From positions 1-64,000 of the forward strand of contig JAJDUB010000075.1 of the NCBI GenBank assembly GCA_022826885.1: 64,000 nt of DNA. The letters run 5' to 3'. The DNA is from Gammaproteobacteria bacterium (lineage in GTDB: Bacteria > Pseudomonadota > Gammaproteobacteria > Eutrophobiales > Eutrophobiaceae). Position 1 is the first letter of the stretch. Every line of letters starts with the position of its first letter. The notes beneath the pieces are model-generated. The model ran no database searches. It was given only the letters and a program-made list of their open reading frames with translations, and was not told the DNA's origin. The translations under genes and the position numbers were made by a program. Positions 9,406 through 17,361 of the stretch are shown here, in pieces.

Positions 9406-11421
9406 TTATTTATCAGCCAACACCAGCAACTCCACTCCCTCTTCCACCATGTCGCCTGCCCGGTAATGCAGAGACTGCACCGTGCCGTCATGGGGTGCGG
9501 CAATAATGTGTTCTATCTTCATGGCCTCCAGTACCAGGAGCGCATCGCCTTTCTTCACCTGTTGTCCCTCGTTCGTCATGACTTCTATGACCGTGCCGGG
9601 CATGGGGGAGATGAGGTTGCCGGTCGCTTCCTCTTCTGCGGAATGGCCGCCATCCGATAACTGTTTCAATCGGCAGGTATTTCCCGAGTCAAAGATAACC
9701 AGGTGGTCATGGTCTTCGGTCACGTCGATACGCCGTTGCGTCCCGTCCAGTATTGCCGTCAGTCTGCCGTCCGCTTCAAGCCGGCCGGATGCGCGTATGA
9801 CCTGCCTACCGGTTCGGATGACGTAATCCGGCTCCGAATGCTCATGCCTGTCGCCTGCAATGGTTATTCCCACTTCATATTCCCCGATGCCGTCGTCGAA
9901 ACTGAAATGTTCTTCCTCCACCAGGTTGGGCCGCCAGTTGTCCGTTGCCCACCAGGGAGACGCCGGGTCGGCTGAAGATGTTGCTGCCCGTTTGGCAAGG
10001 GATGCGCGCCGGAGGATCTGGTACAGGACGGCAAGACAAAGGATATCGGGGGAAACAGCTTCCCTGTTCCGAAAAAGATCAGCCTGGTGACGTTCGATAA
10101 AACCGGTATCGAAATCCGCCGCCTGGAACGCCTCATGAGAGATCACCGCTGCGAGAAAGTCAACATTGGTCGTTACCCCGGCTACCTGTGTCTCTCCCAG
10201 GGCACGGAGCATACGATGCAAACAACTTTTACGGTCGTCACCCCGCACGATCAGTTTCGCGATCAGCGGATCATAATGAACAGAAATGGAATCACCTTGC
10301 CACACTCCGGTATCCACCCGTACATCGGATGTTTCAGCCGGAAAGCGCAAGTGGCTCAGTCTGCCGGTGGACGGCAGGAAACCGTTATCCGGGTCCTCCG
10401 CATAGATGCGCGCTTCCAGGGCGTGGCCGTCGATGGCAAGTTGACCTTGGCTTGCAGGCAGCCTCTCGCCGGCGGCGACCCGGAGCTGCCATTCGACCAG
10501 GTCCTGCCCCGTGACCAGTTCGGTCACCGGGTGTTCGACCTGAAGACGGGTGTTCATTTCCATGAAATAAAACGCGCCGTCCGAAGCGGCGATGAACTCG
10601 ACCGTGCCGGCCCCGGTGTAATCAATAGCTCTGGCTGCGGCGACTGCGGTGTTGCCCATTGCACTGCGTGTTTCATCCGTTATGCCCGGCGCCGGAGCCT
10701 CTTCCAATACTTTCTGGTGGCGGCGCTGGATCGAGCAGTCCCGTTCAAACAGGTGTACCGCATTGCCATGCTGGTCGCAGAAGACCTGGACCTCGATATG
10801 CCGGGGCTGCTCCAGGTATTTTTCCAGCAGCATCTTCTCGTCACTGAACGCGCCCAGCGCTTCCCGCTTTGCCGAACGCAGCGCTTCACTGAATTCTGCC
10901 GCGCTGTTCACCACCCGCATGCCCCTGCCGCCGCCGCCCGCCGATGCCTTGAGCATGACCGGAAAACCGATCTTTTCCGCCTCGCCCAGGAGGAACGTTT
11001 CGTCCTGGTTGTCGCCGTGGTAACCGGATACAAGGGGGATGCCGGCCTGTTGCATGATGGTTTTGGCCGCGCTTTTGGAGCCCATGGCCTCGATTGCCCC
11101 GGGAGACGGACCGATGAAGGTGATGCCGGCGGTCCCACAGGCCGCGGCAAAACCGGCATTCTCCGAGAGGAAACCGTAGCCTGGATGGATCGCCTCCGCG
11201 CCGGTGCGTTGAGCTGCGCTAATCAGTTTTTGCACTGCCAGGTAACTGTCCCGGGCCGGCGCAGGACCGATGGCGACGGCCTCATCGGCCAGCTTCACAT
11301 GGCGCGCATTAACGTCCGCCTCGGAATAAACCGCGACCGTCCCGACACCAAGTCGTTGCGCGGTATGGATAATGCGGCAGGCTATCTCGCCGCGGTTGGC
11401 GATTAAAATTTTGTTAAACAA
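9406..11421 (-). CDS. liuD: Methylcrotonyl-CoA carboxylase biotin-containing alpha subunit
   Basis: Carboxylates biotin with ATP and bicarbonate for conversion of 3-methylcrotonyl-CoA to 3-methylglutaconyl-CoA in leucine breakdown. The 671-residue protein shows the biotin carboxylase domain (KILIANRGEIACRI at the N-terminus, ASAGGGGRGMR ATP-grasp loop, MNTRLQVEHPVTE), a linker, and a C-terminal biotinyl domain with EAMKIEH, biotin on Lys635. The start is TTG, four bases after the liuC stop, an unusual choice in an otherwise ATG-rich operon, but the N-terminal sequence matches the family exactly. Position after liuA-liuB-liuC separates it from acetyl- or propionyl-CoA carboxylase subunits. Confidence 0.93.
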   Translation of the reverse strand: MFNKILIANRGEIACRIIHTAQRLGVGTVAVYSEADVNARHVKLADEAVAIGPAPARDSYLAVQKLISAAQRTGAEAIHPGYGFLSENAGFAAACGTAGITFIGPSPGAIEAMGSKSAAKTIMQQAGIPLVSGYHGDNQDETFLLGEAEKIGFPVMLKASAGGGGRGMRVVNSAAEFSEALRSAKREALGAFSDEKMLLEKYLEQPRHIEVQVFCDQHGNAVHLFERDCSIQRRHQKVLEEAPAPGITDETRSAMGNTAVAAARAIDYTGAGTVEFIAASDGAFYFMEMNTRLQVEHPVTELVTGQDLVEWQLRVAAGERLPASQGQLAIDGHALEARIYAEDPDNGFLPSTGRLSHLRFPAETSDVRVDTGVWQGDSISVHYDPLIAKLIVRGDDRKSCLHRMLRALGETQVAGVTTNVDFLAAVISHEAFQAADFDTGFIERHQADLFRNREAVSPDILCLAVLYQILRRASLAKRAATSSADPASPWWATDNWRPNLVEEEHFSFDDGIGEYEVGITIAGDRHEHSEPDYVIRTGRQVIRASGRLEADGRLTAILDGTQRRIDVTEDHDHLVIFDSGNTCRLKQLSDGGHSAEEEATGNLISPMPGTVIEVMTNEGQQVKKGDALLVLEAMKIEHIIAAPHDGTVQSLHYRAGDMVEEGVELLVLADK

Positions 11422-11424
11422 CTG

Positions 11425-12213
11425 TCACTTCAACCACGCCGGTTTACGCTTTTCCAGGAAGGCCGACAAACCCTCCTTGCCCTCCTCGGATGCGCGTATG
11501 TCAGCGATGCCCTCACTGGTCTGTTGCAGGAGTTCCGGGGTTATCGGCCTGCCCGCCACGTCAAACACCAGTTGTTTCGCCGCTCTCACCGCTTCGGAAC
11601 TGTTGGACAGTATCAGATCGACGGTTTTTTCCACGGCATCATCCAGCCCTAATTCTTCCATGACCTCGGATACCAAGCCGAGTTCCATGGCCCGTTTGGC
11701 GTCAAAGCGTTCTGCCGTCTGGAAATAGCGGCGCGCCTGTTTCTCCCCGATTGCGCGTATCACGTACGGGCTGATGGTGGCCGGGATCAGGCCGAGCTTC
11801 ACTTCACTGAAGGCAAACACGGCATTGTCCGCGGCCAGGGCAATATCGCAGCACGCCACCAGGCCGCACCCGCCGCCCATTGCCGCGCCCTGTACCCTGG
11901 CGATGGTGGGCACGGGAAGGAAATTAAGCCTGCAGAGCAATTCCGCCAGGGCATTGGCGTCCCGGACGTTCTCAGCGCGCGTGTAACCAGCCATGCGTTT
12001 CATCCAGTCCAGGTCCGCGCCTGCGGAGAAATTTTTGCCGATGGAACGCAATACCATCAGCCTGCAATTATCGTCCCGGCGGATTTCGTCCAGGACGTTG
12101 CTCAGTTCCGCAATAAAATCCTCATTAAAGGCATTGTGTTTATCGGGACGGTTCAGGGTAATTGTGGTTACGCCCTGATGATCGGCGCTACAGGTGATAT
12201 ATGTGTATGTCAT
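11425..12213 (-). CDS. liuC: Methylglutaconyl-CoA hydratase (enoyl-CoA hydratase family)
   Basis: Hydrates 3-methylglutaconyl-CoA to HMG-CoA in leucine catabolism. The protein is 262 residues with the crotonase fold: LNRPDKHNAFNEDF near the N-terminus, SAGADLDWM for CoA/oxyanion binding, and AAMGGGCGLVACCDIALA around the active site. Its place between liuB and liuD, with 28 bases and 3 bases of spacing, gives the assignment; by sequence alone it would be an enoyl-CoA hydratase of unspecified substrate. Confidence 0.88.
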   Translation of the reverse strand: MTYTYITCSADHQGVTTITLNRPDKHNAFNEDFIAELSNVLDEIRRDDNCRLMVLRSIGKNFSAGADLDWMKRMAGYTRAENVRDANALAELLCRLNFLPVPTIARVQGAAMGGGCGLVACCDIALAADNAVFAFSEVKLGLIPATISPYVIRAIGEKQARRYFQTAERFDAKRAMELGLVSEVMEELGLDDAVEKTVDLILSNSSEAVRAAKQLVFDVAGRPITPELLQQTSEGIADIRASEEGKEGLSAFLEKRKPAWLK

Positions 12214-12241
12214 AAAGTTCCGGGTATTGTTGCGGGACCGG

Positions 12242-13840
12242 TTACATGCGGAATAACCCGAACCGGGTGTCTTCCAGAGGCGCGTTCAGAGCGGCGGAGA
12301 TACCCAGTCCCAGGACCCTTCGGGTGTCCCTCGGCGCGATAATCCCGTCGTCCCACAGGCGGGCGCTTGCGTAATATGGATGCCCCTGGGTTTCGTATTG
12401 CTGCCGGATTTCCTCCTTAAAGGATTCCTGTTCAGCCTCGGGCCAGTTGCCCTTCAGGTTGTCCAGCCTTACCTGCGCCAGCACATTGGCCGCCTGTTCG
12501 CCGCCCATGACCGAGATCCGGGCATTGGGCCAGGTCCACAGAAAGCGCGGGCTGTAGGCGCGCCCGCACATGCCGTAGTTGCCCGCGCCGAAACTGCCGC
12601 CGATAATCACGGTGAATTTCGGTACCGAGGTGGTGGCAACCGCCGTTACCATCTTGGCGCCGTCCTTGGCTATGCCGCCGGCCTCGTATTTTTGCCCCAC
12701 CATGAAACCGGTGATGTTTTGCAGGAACACCAGGGGGATGTGCCGTTGGCTGCATAACTCGATGAAATGCGTCCCCTTCAACGCCGACTCGGAGAACAGG
12801 ATGCCGTTATTGGCGATAACGCCCACCGGATAACCGTAAATATGGGCGAAACCGCAGACCAGGGTGGTACCGTACAAGGGCTTGAACTCGGCAAATTCGC
12901 TGCCGTCCACGATCCGCGCTATGACTTCACGCACCTCAAAAGGCTTGCGCGTATCCGGGGGGATTACGCCGTCAATCTCCTCGATTTCATATTCCGGCTG
13001 CACCGTCTCCCTGACCTCCAGACCGGCCTGCTTACGGACGTTAAAGTGAGCAACAGAGCGTCTTGCCAGTTCCAGGGCATGCCGATCGTTCAGTGCATAG
13101 TGGTCCGTTACGCCGGACTGGCGCGAATGCACGTCGGCGCCACCCAGTTCCTCCGCGCTGACAACTTCTCCTGTCGCCGCCTTGACTAGGGGCGGGCCGC
13201 CGAGAAATATGGTTCCCTGGTTTTTGACTATGATGCTCTCGTCGGACATGGCCGGCACGTAGGCGCCGCCGGCAGTACAGGAGCCCATCACCACGGCAAG
13301 CTGCGGGATGCCCCTGGCCGACAGGTTGGCCTGGTTGTAGAAGATGCGGCCGAAGTGGTCCCGGTCCGGGAACACCTCGTCCTGTTTCGGCAGAAACGCG
13401 CCGCCGGAATCCACCAGGTAGATACACGGCAAATGGTTCATCCCGGCAATTTCCTGGGCGCGCAAGTGCTTCTTCACCGTGAGTGGGTAATAGGTACCGC
13501 CCTTGACGGTGGCATCGTTGGCGACAATGATGCATTCGCGCCCTGCCACGCGGCCAATGCCGGTGATGATCCCCGCGGCCGGCACGGCATTGTCATACAT
13601 GTCCCAGGCGGCAAGTTGGGACAGTTCCAGGAAAGGCGATCCCGGGTCGCACAGGTGTTTTATACGGTCGCGCGGGAGCAGTTTGCCGCGAGACTGGTGT
13701 TTCTCCCGGGCTTTATCATCCCCGCCCCGGGCCACGATACCGGCCTTGTCGTTCAGGTCATCGACCAGGGAACGCATGGCGGCAGCGTTGGTCTTGAACT
13801 CCCCGGATTCGGGATGCAGCTCTGTTTTCAGGACAGTCAT
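12242..13840 (-). CDS. liuB: Methylcrotonyl-CoA carboxylase beta (carboxyltransferase) subunit
   Basis: Transfers the carboxyl group from biotin on LiuD to 3-methylcrotonyl-CoA. The 532-residue protein contains two crotonase-like carboxyltransferase halves, with [15 protein letters not shown] and [16 protein letters not shown] as clear signatures. The chosen start is the ATG at 13840 ([15 protein letters not shown]), which matches family N-termini; the frame stays open to 14116, but that stretch is an out-of-frame reading of liuA. It starts 8 bases after the liuA stop. Confidence 0.94.
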   Translation of the reverse strand: MTVLKTELHPESGEFKTNAAAMRSLVDDLNDKAGIVARGGDDKAREKHQSRGKLLPRDRIKHLCDPGSPFLELSQLAAWDMYDNAVPAAGIITGIGRVAGRECIIVANDATVKGGTYYPLTVKKHLRAQEIAGMNHLPCIYLVDSGGAFLPKQDEVFPDRDHFGRIFYNQANLSARGIPQLAVVMGSCTAGGAYVPAMSDESIIVKNQGTIFLGGPPLVKAATGEVVSAEELGGADVHSRQSGVTDHYALNDRHALELARRSVAHFNVRKQAGLEVRETVQPEYEIEEIDGVIPPDTRKPFEVREVIARIVDGSEFAEFKPLYGTTLVCGFAHIYGYPVGVIANNGILFSESALKGTHFIELCSQRHIPLVFLQNITGFMVGQKYEAGGIAKDGAKMVTAVATTSVPKFTVIIGGSFGAGNYGMCGRAYSPRFLWTWPNARISVMGGEQAANVLAQVRLDNLKGNWPEAEQESFKEEIRQQYETQGHPYYASARLWDDGIIAPRDTRRVLGLGISAALNAPLEDTRFGLFRM

Positions 13841-13848
13841 GGGCAGTC

Positions 13849-15021
13849 TCAGGCCGATTCCTCGAAGAGTTCGCGTCCGATCAACATGCGCCGGATTTCG
13901 CTGGTGCCGGCGCCGATCTCGTACAATTTCGCATCGCGTAGCAGGCGCCCTGTAGGGAATTCGTTGATGTAGCCGTTGCCGCCCAGGGCCTGGATAGCCT
14001 CCAGCGCCATCCAGGTGGCCTTCTCTGCGGCATAGAGGATGGCGCCCGCGGCATCCTTGCGGGCCGTCTCCCCGCGGTCGCAGGCCATGGCAACCGCATA
14101 AACGTAGGCGCGGCATGCATTCATTGTGGTGTACATGTCGGCGATCTTTCCCTGCATGAGCTGGAACTCGCCGATGGGCCGGTCGAACTGTCTGCGCTCA
14201 TGAATATAAGGGATGACCACGTCCATGCAGGCCTGCATGATGCCCAGGGGACCGCCCGCGAGCACGGCCCTCTCGTAATCCAGGCCGCTCATCAGCACCT
14301 TGACTCCTTTATTTACCTCGCCCAGCACATTTTCTGCAGGGACTTCACAGTCATCGAACACCAGTTCGCAGGTATTGGAGCCGCGCATGCCCAGCTTGTC
14401 CAGCTTCTGCGCGGTGGAGAAGCCCGTGAAGCCGTTTTCTATGATGAACGCGGTGATGCCGCGCGGGCCTGCATCAGGGTCCGTCTTTGCGTAAACCACC
14501 AAGGTCTGGGCGTCCGGTCCGTTGGTGATCCACATCTTGCTGCCATTGAGTATGTACCTGTCGCCCTGCCTGTCGGCCCTCAGGCGCATGCCCACCACGT
14601 CGGACCCGGCGCCCGTTTCGGACATGGCCAGCGCGCCGGGATGTTCGCCGCTGATCAAGCCCGGCAGGTATTTCCGTTTCTGCCGATCATCACCATTGCG
14701 CCGAATCTGGTTGACACAGAGATTGGAATGGGCGCCGTAAGACAGGCCCACGGAAGCGGAAGCCCGGCTGATCTCCTCCATGGCGACCACATGCTCCAGG
14801 TACCCCATACCTGCGCCGCCGTAGTCTTCCTCAACGGTAATGCCCAACAATCCCATGTCGCCCAGCTTACGCCAGAGATGTGCGGGAAATTCATTTGACC
14901 TGTCAATTTCAGACGCCTGTGGAGCGATTTCCGCTTGCGCGAAGTCATTCACTGATTCGCGCAGCATTTCCGCGGTCTCGCCGAGGTTAAAATTCAGGCC
15001 GGGATAATCGGAATTTATCAT
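13849..15021 (-). CDS. liuA: Isovaleryl-CoA dehydrogenase
   Basis: FAD-dependent dehydrogenase that converts isovaleryl-CoA to 3-methylcrotonyl-CoA and passes electrons to ETF. It has 390 residues and the acyl-CoA dehydrogenase domains in order. [13 protein letters not shown] and [13 protein letters not shown] mark the substrate/FAD region, and [14 protein letters not shown] holds Glu250, the catalytic base at the position typical of isovaleryl-CoA dehydrogenases. AAAGG lies upstream of the ATG, and a LiuR-type palindrome (15040-15049) lies 19-28 bases upstream. It is the first enzyme gene after liuR. Confidence 0.94.
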   Translation of the reverse strand: MINSDYPGLNFNLGETAEMLRESVNDFAQAEIAPQASEIDRSNEFPAHLWRKLGDMGLLGITVEEDYGGAGMGYLEHVVAMEEISRASASVGLSYGAHSNLCVNQIRRNGDDRQKRKYLPGLISGEHPGALAMSETGAGSDVVGMRLRADRQGDRYILNGSKMWITNGPDAQTLVVYAKTDPDAGPRGITAFIIENGFTGFSTAQKLDKLGMRGSNTCELVFDDCEVPAENVLGEVNKGVKVLMSGLDYERAVLAGGPLGIMQACMDVVIPYIHERRQFDRPIGEFQLMQGKIADMYTTMNACRAYVYAVAMACDRGETARKDAAGAILYAAEKATWMALEAIQALGGNGYINEFPTGRLLRDAKLYEIGAGTSEIRRMLIGRELFEESA

Positions 15022-15039
15022 AAAATATTGCCTTTCTTT

Positions 15040-15049
15040 ACGTTAACGT
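15040..15049. promoter_or_regulatory. LiuR-type operator upstream of liuA
   Basis: Perfect palindrome ACGTTAACGT within CTTTACGTTAACGTCA. The same 16 bases recur upstream of liuR. MerR-family LiuR proteins are known to bind palindromes of this kind in front of leucine-catabolism genes, so liuA may be controlled separately from liuR. Confidence 0.75.
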
Positions 15050-15073
15050 CACTACACATCATATTGCTGTTCC

Positions 15074-15469
15074 TCAGTTTGAGTTTTCCATTAGCTTGTC
15101 CAGACATTTTTTTTCCACCTCATCCATCAGTTTCAAGGTGGCTTCCACGGCGTTCATTTTTTCCAGCAATGCACTCCTGTGTTCGGTAATTTTCTGACAA
15201 AGGCGTATCAGTTGCTGGGTGTTACCCGATTGCGAAGGGCCATACATGTCTATGATTTCACGGCATTCCTCCAGTGAAAACCCGAGTTCTTTGCCGCGCA
15301 GGGTGAGCAGCAGGCGGGTCTTGTCACGCTCCGAATAAATGCGCGTCTGCCCCCGCTTGGCCGGCGCAAGCAGTCCTTTACTCTCATAGAACCGCAACGC
15401 CCTGGGGGTCACATTGAATTGTTCAGCCAGGTTTTGTATGGAATAGCCAGGCACCGGACATTTCGACAT
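15074..15469 (-). CDS. liuR: MerR-family regulator of leucine/isovalerate catabolism
   Basis: DNA-binding regulator of 131 residues. The N-terminal winged helix-turn-helix reads YSIQNLAEQFNVTPRALRFY followed by ESKGLLAP, the classic MerR pattern; the C-terminal half is a dimerising coiled coil. It is the first gene of the liu cluster, 52 bases upstream of liuA, and the gene order liuRABCD is the common gammaproteobacterial one. No metal-binding cysteine pair typical of metal-sensing MerR proteins is seen in the C-terminal part. Confidence 0.9.
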   Translation of the reverse strand: MSKCPVPGYSIQNLAEQFNVTPRALRFYESKGLLAPAKRGQTRIYSERDKTRLLLTLRGKELGFSLEECREIIDMYGPSQSGNTQQLIRLCQKITEHRSALLEKMNAVEATLKLMDEVEKKCLDKLMENSN

Positions 15470-15475
15470 TACTTT

Positions 15476-15485
15476 ACGTTAACGT
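15476..15485. promoter_or_regulatory. LiuR-type operator upstream of liuR
   Basis: Second ACGTTAACGT palindrome, identical over CTTTACGTTAACGTCA to the one before liuA. It lies only 7-16 bases upstream of the liuR ATG, so binding would cover the transcription start or ribosome-binding region, consistent with autoregulation. Confidence 0.72.
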
Positions 15486-15549
15486 CAAGTTTAGCTGAAA
15501 CTCCGAAAAGATCAAGGTGAGAAACACCGATTAAAAGGGGCGGATTAAC

Positions 15550-15573
15550 GGGGACGGAATTAATTCCGTCCCC
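15550..15573. repeat. GGGGACGGA family palindrome (copy 1)
   Basis: Perfect 24-base palindrome GGGGACGGAATT / AATTCCGTCCCC between liuR and mauA, just downstream of the mauA stop. An identical copy lies at 63920-63943 inside the start of virB9. Confidence 0.85.
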
Positions 15574-15587
15574 GTTTGACAGGATAA

Positions 15588-16148
15588 CTAGTTTGTTTCG
15601 GTCGCGACGCCCAGTATGATGGCAGTGGTGCAGTGATAAATCGTGCTGTTCTCCATGCCGACGCACCAGTTGATGTCATTATTGGAAAAGGCGCGGTAAG
15701 GGGGAGTATCTCCCACGTTGTTATTGCACAGGCAGCGGCTGCAAGACGTCTTGCCGCAGCAGTCGTTGTAGGAAATTATGTAGTTCAGGTTGTCCGCCGG
15801 GTTTTTGCAGGTGCCGATCCAGGTCATGGGGTTCATCCCCGTGCCCGGGGGACAGGAAACGTGGGTGCCGCCGCAGCAACTGCAGAGGAAGCCGTCTACG
15901 GCGCAGTAGCGCCAGTAATCGCAGGATGCGGGGTCGCCCGGGTCTGCGGCAGGGTTGTCGCTGGTCTGCGGCGCCACCCCGTGGTAGCCGCTGCCGCCAC
16001 CTGTGTCCGCGGCCCGGGCCACCGGTAACAGCGGCACCGCAGCGCCGCCGGCCAGGGTCAGCCCTATGCGCTTCAACAGGTGCCGGCGTGACGTGTTGTT
16101 CGCGACCTGCCGGGAAAATTTTTCGGTGATCTTGTCCAACCAATACAT
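15588..16148 (-). CDS. mauA: Amine dehydrogenase light chain (TTQ subunit, MauA type)
   Basis: Periplasmic catalytic subunit of a methylamine/aromatic amine dehydrogenase, which oxidises primary amines to aldehydes and ammonia. The 186-residue precursor has a Tat-type signal, SRRHLLKRIGL then a hydrophobic stretch ending AVARA-like at LPVARA. Trp110 and Trp161 are 51 residues apart, the same distance as the two tryptophans of the TTQ cofactor in known light chains (Trp57 and Trp108, from memory). Asp85 and Asp129 match the known active-site aspartates. Twelve framework cysteines are present plus Cys92 and Cys136. It lies 26 bases after mauB. Substrate (methylamine or an aromatic amine) cannot be told from sequence. 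No mauG homologue is in the window. Confidence 0.93.
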   Translation of the reverse strand: MYWLDKITEKFSRQVANNTSRRHLLKRIGLTLAGGAAVPLLPVARAADTGGGSGYHGVAPQTSDNPAADPGDPASCDYWRYCAVDGFLCSCCGGTHVSCPPGTGMNPMTWIGTCKNPADNLNYIISYNDCCGKTSCSRCLCNNNVGDTPPYRAFSNNDINWCVGMENSTIYHCTTAIILGVATETN

Positions 16149-16174
16149 GACGTTATTTCTCTGTAGCTGATCCG

Positions 16175-17323
16175 TTACCTCGACGCATGGAGAATAAAAG
16201 GCGTCTCAAATGCCCTGCCGCCGATAAAACGCAGCCATTCACCGGTGTCAACGGAGTAAACATCCATGTCCATATTGCCGTTGGTCACGGCCAGGTAAGG
16301 GTGTTCACCCTTGGTCACTTCAATGGATACGCCCCATTCCTTGAGGACGATACGACCGACACGTTTTTTTGCATCCACGTCGAAGACCCAGACTTCGGTG
16401 CCGCCTCCTTTATGCGAACCGTCTTCTCCATCCGGGTGCATGAGCACGAACAACCGTCCGCTGGCCTCGTGGGCCGTTGTAATCTGCCAGCCGCCGGGGC
16501 GCCAGTTTTCCTGCCGGTCCTGCTCCTGCAACAATGACCAGGCGTCAAGCATCCCGGGGTCGGCCGCGTTCATATCGACAGGATGCACCATGCCCTTGAA
16601 CGAGGGGAAGTAATAGACACCGTCAATAACCGCCGGTTTGGCGAAAATCGGGTCGGTGTCGGCGTCAAAAAAGGCGGGAGTGCGCTCCTGTTTCGAGATC
16701 ATTCCCTTTTCATCCAGGTGCGTGACCAGCATGGTGTTATCGTTGCACAGGCTGCCGAAACTGCGTTGCTGTGACGGGTAGATCATGACGCAGCCGCCAA
16801 TACCGACTTCCGCAAGGAACGCACGATTCTCGATATTAACCACGCTGACGGATGTGCTCGGGGTGAAATTGTACACCAGCAGCAGTTTTTCGTTGTCCAG
16901 GAACTGCAGCGTGTTCTTGTGGGTGACGATCATGCCGCGTTTGGCGCCGGGCAGGACGACCTCGCCGACGGGGGCGAGATTGACCTTGTCGTAGTTGGTG
17001 ACCAGGTCCGTACGCTCCCCGCGCATGCGCCGGGAATACAGGGATTCGGCGACGTACACTTCCGGGCGGGTGGTTGCGGCGAGAAAGGACGGGAAATGCG
17101 ACGAGGGGATGGATCCCTTGTAATTCCGGTTTTCGGCCGCCACATCGATCAGGACCACCTTGGCGTCGCTTAACGAGAAGAAATTGGTGTCGTGAGCATA
17201 CACCCAGGTATCAGGGTAACTTGCCGGCAACGTCTCCACATTCGGGATCGTTTCCACCGGCAGTTCCGCCAGGGACACCGTGCATGTGAACCCGAGCATC
17301 AAGCCGAGTATGGCTCGCTTCAT
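16175..17323 (-). CDS. mauB: Amine dehydrogenase heavy chain (MauB type)
   Basis: Periplasmic beta-propeller subunit that holds the TTQ light chain and helps form the substrate channel. The 382-residue precursor begins with a Sec-type signal peptide ending near CTVSLA. Family blocks include DTWVYAHDTNFFSLSDAK, FLAEVGIGGCVMIYP and the C-terminal GRIVLKEWGVSIEVTKGE. It sits 38 bases after the TonB-dependent receptor gene and 26 bases before mauA on the same strand, so the three are probably one transcript. The usual neighbours mauF, mauE, mauD and mauG are absent here; mauE- and mauD-like genes occur at 52.2-53.4 kb. Confidence 0.92.
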   Translation of the reverse strand: MKRAILGLMLGFTCTVSLAELPVETIPNVETLPASYPDTWVYAHDTNFFSLSDAKVVLIDVAAENRNYKGSIPSSHFPSFLAATTRPEVYVAESLYSRRMRGERTDLVTNYDKVNLAPVGEVVLPGAKRGMIVTHKNTLQFLDNEKLLLVYNFTPSTSVSVVNIENRAFLAEVGIGGCVMIYPSQQRSFGSLCNDNTMLVTHLDEKGMISKQERTPAFFDADTDPIFAKPAVIDGVYYFPSFKGMVHPVDMNAADPGMLDAWSLLQEQDRQENWRPGGWQITTAHEASGRLFVLMHPDGEDGSHKGGGTEVWVFDVDAKKRVGRIVLKEWGVSIEVTKGEHPYLAVTNGNMDMDVYSVDTGEWLRFIGGRAFETPFILHASR

Positions 17324-17361
17324 TATTGCCTCCCCATTACTTCCAGGATGACCAGTTTACC

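Noticed and set aside
10087-11406. Long plus-strand reading frame of 439 codons opposite liuD
   Set aside because: It is the antisense of a clear biotin carboxylase gene, has no family motif, and its composition is that of a frame shadow in GC-rich DNA.
13841-14116. Extended N-terminus of liuB
   Set aside because: These 92 codons read through liuA in another frame and lack similarity; the ATG at 13840 fits family N-termini and normal operon spacing.
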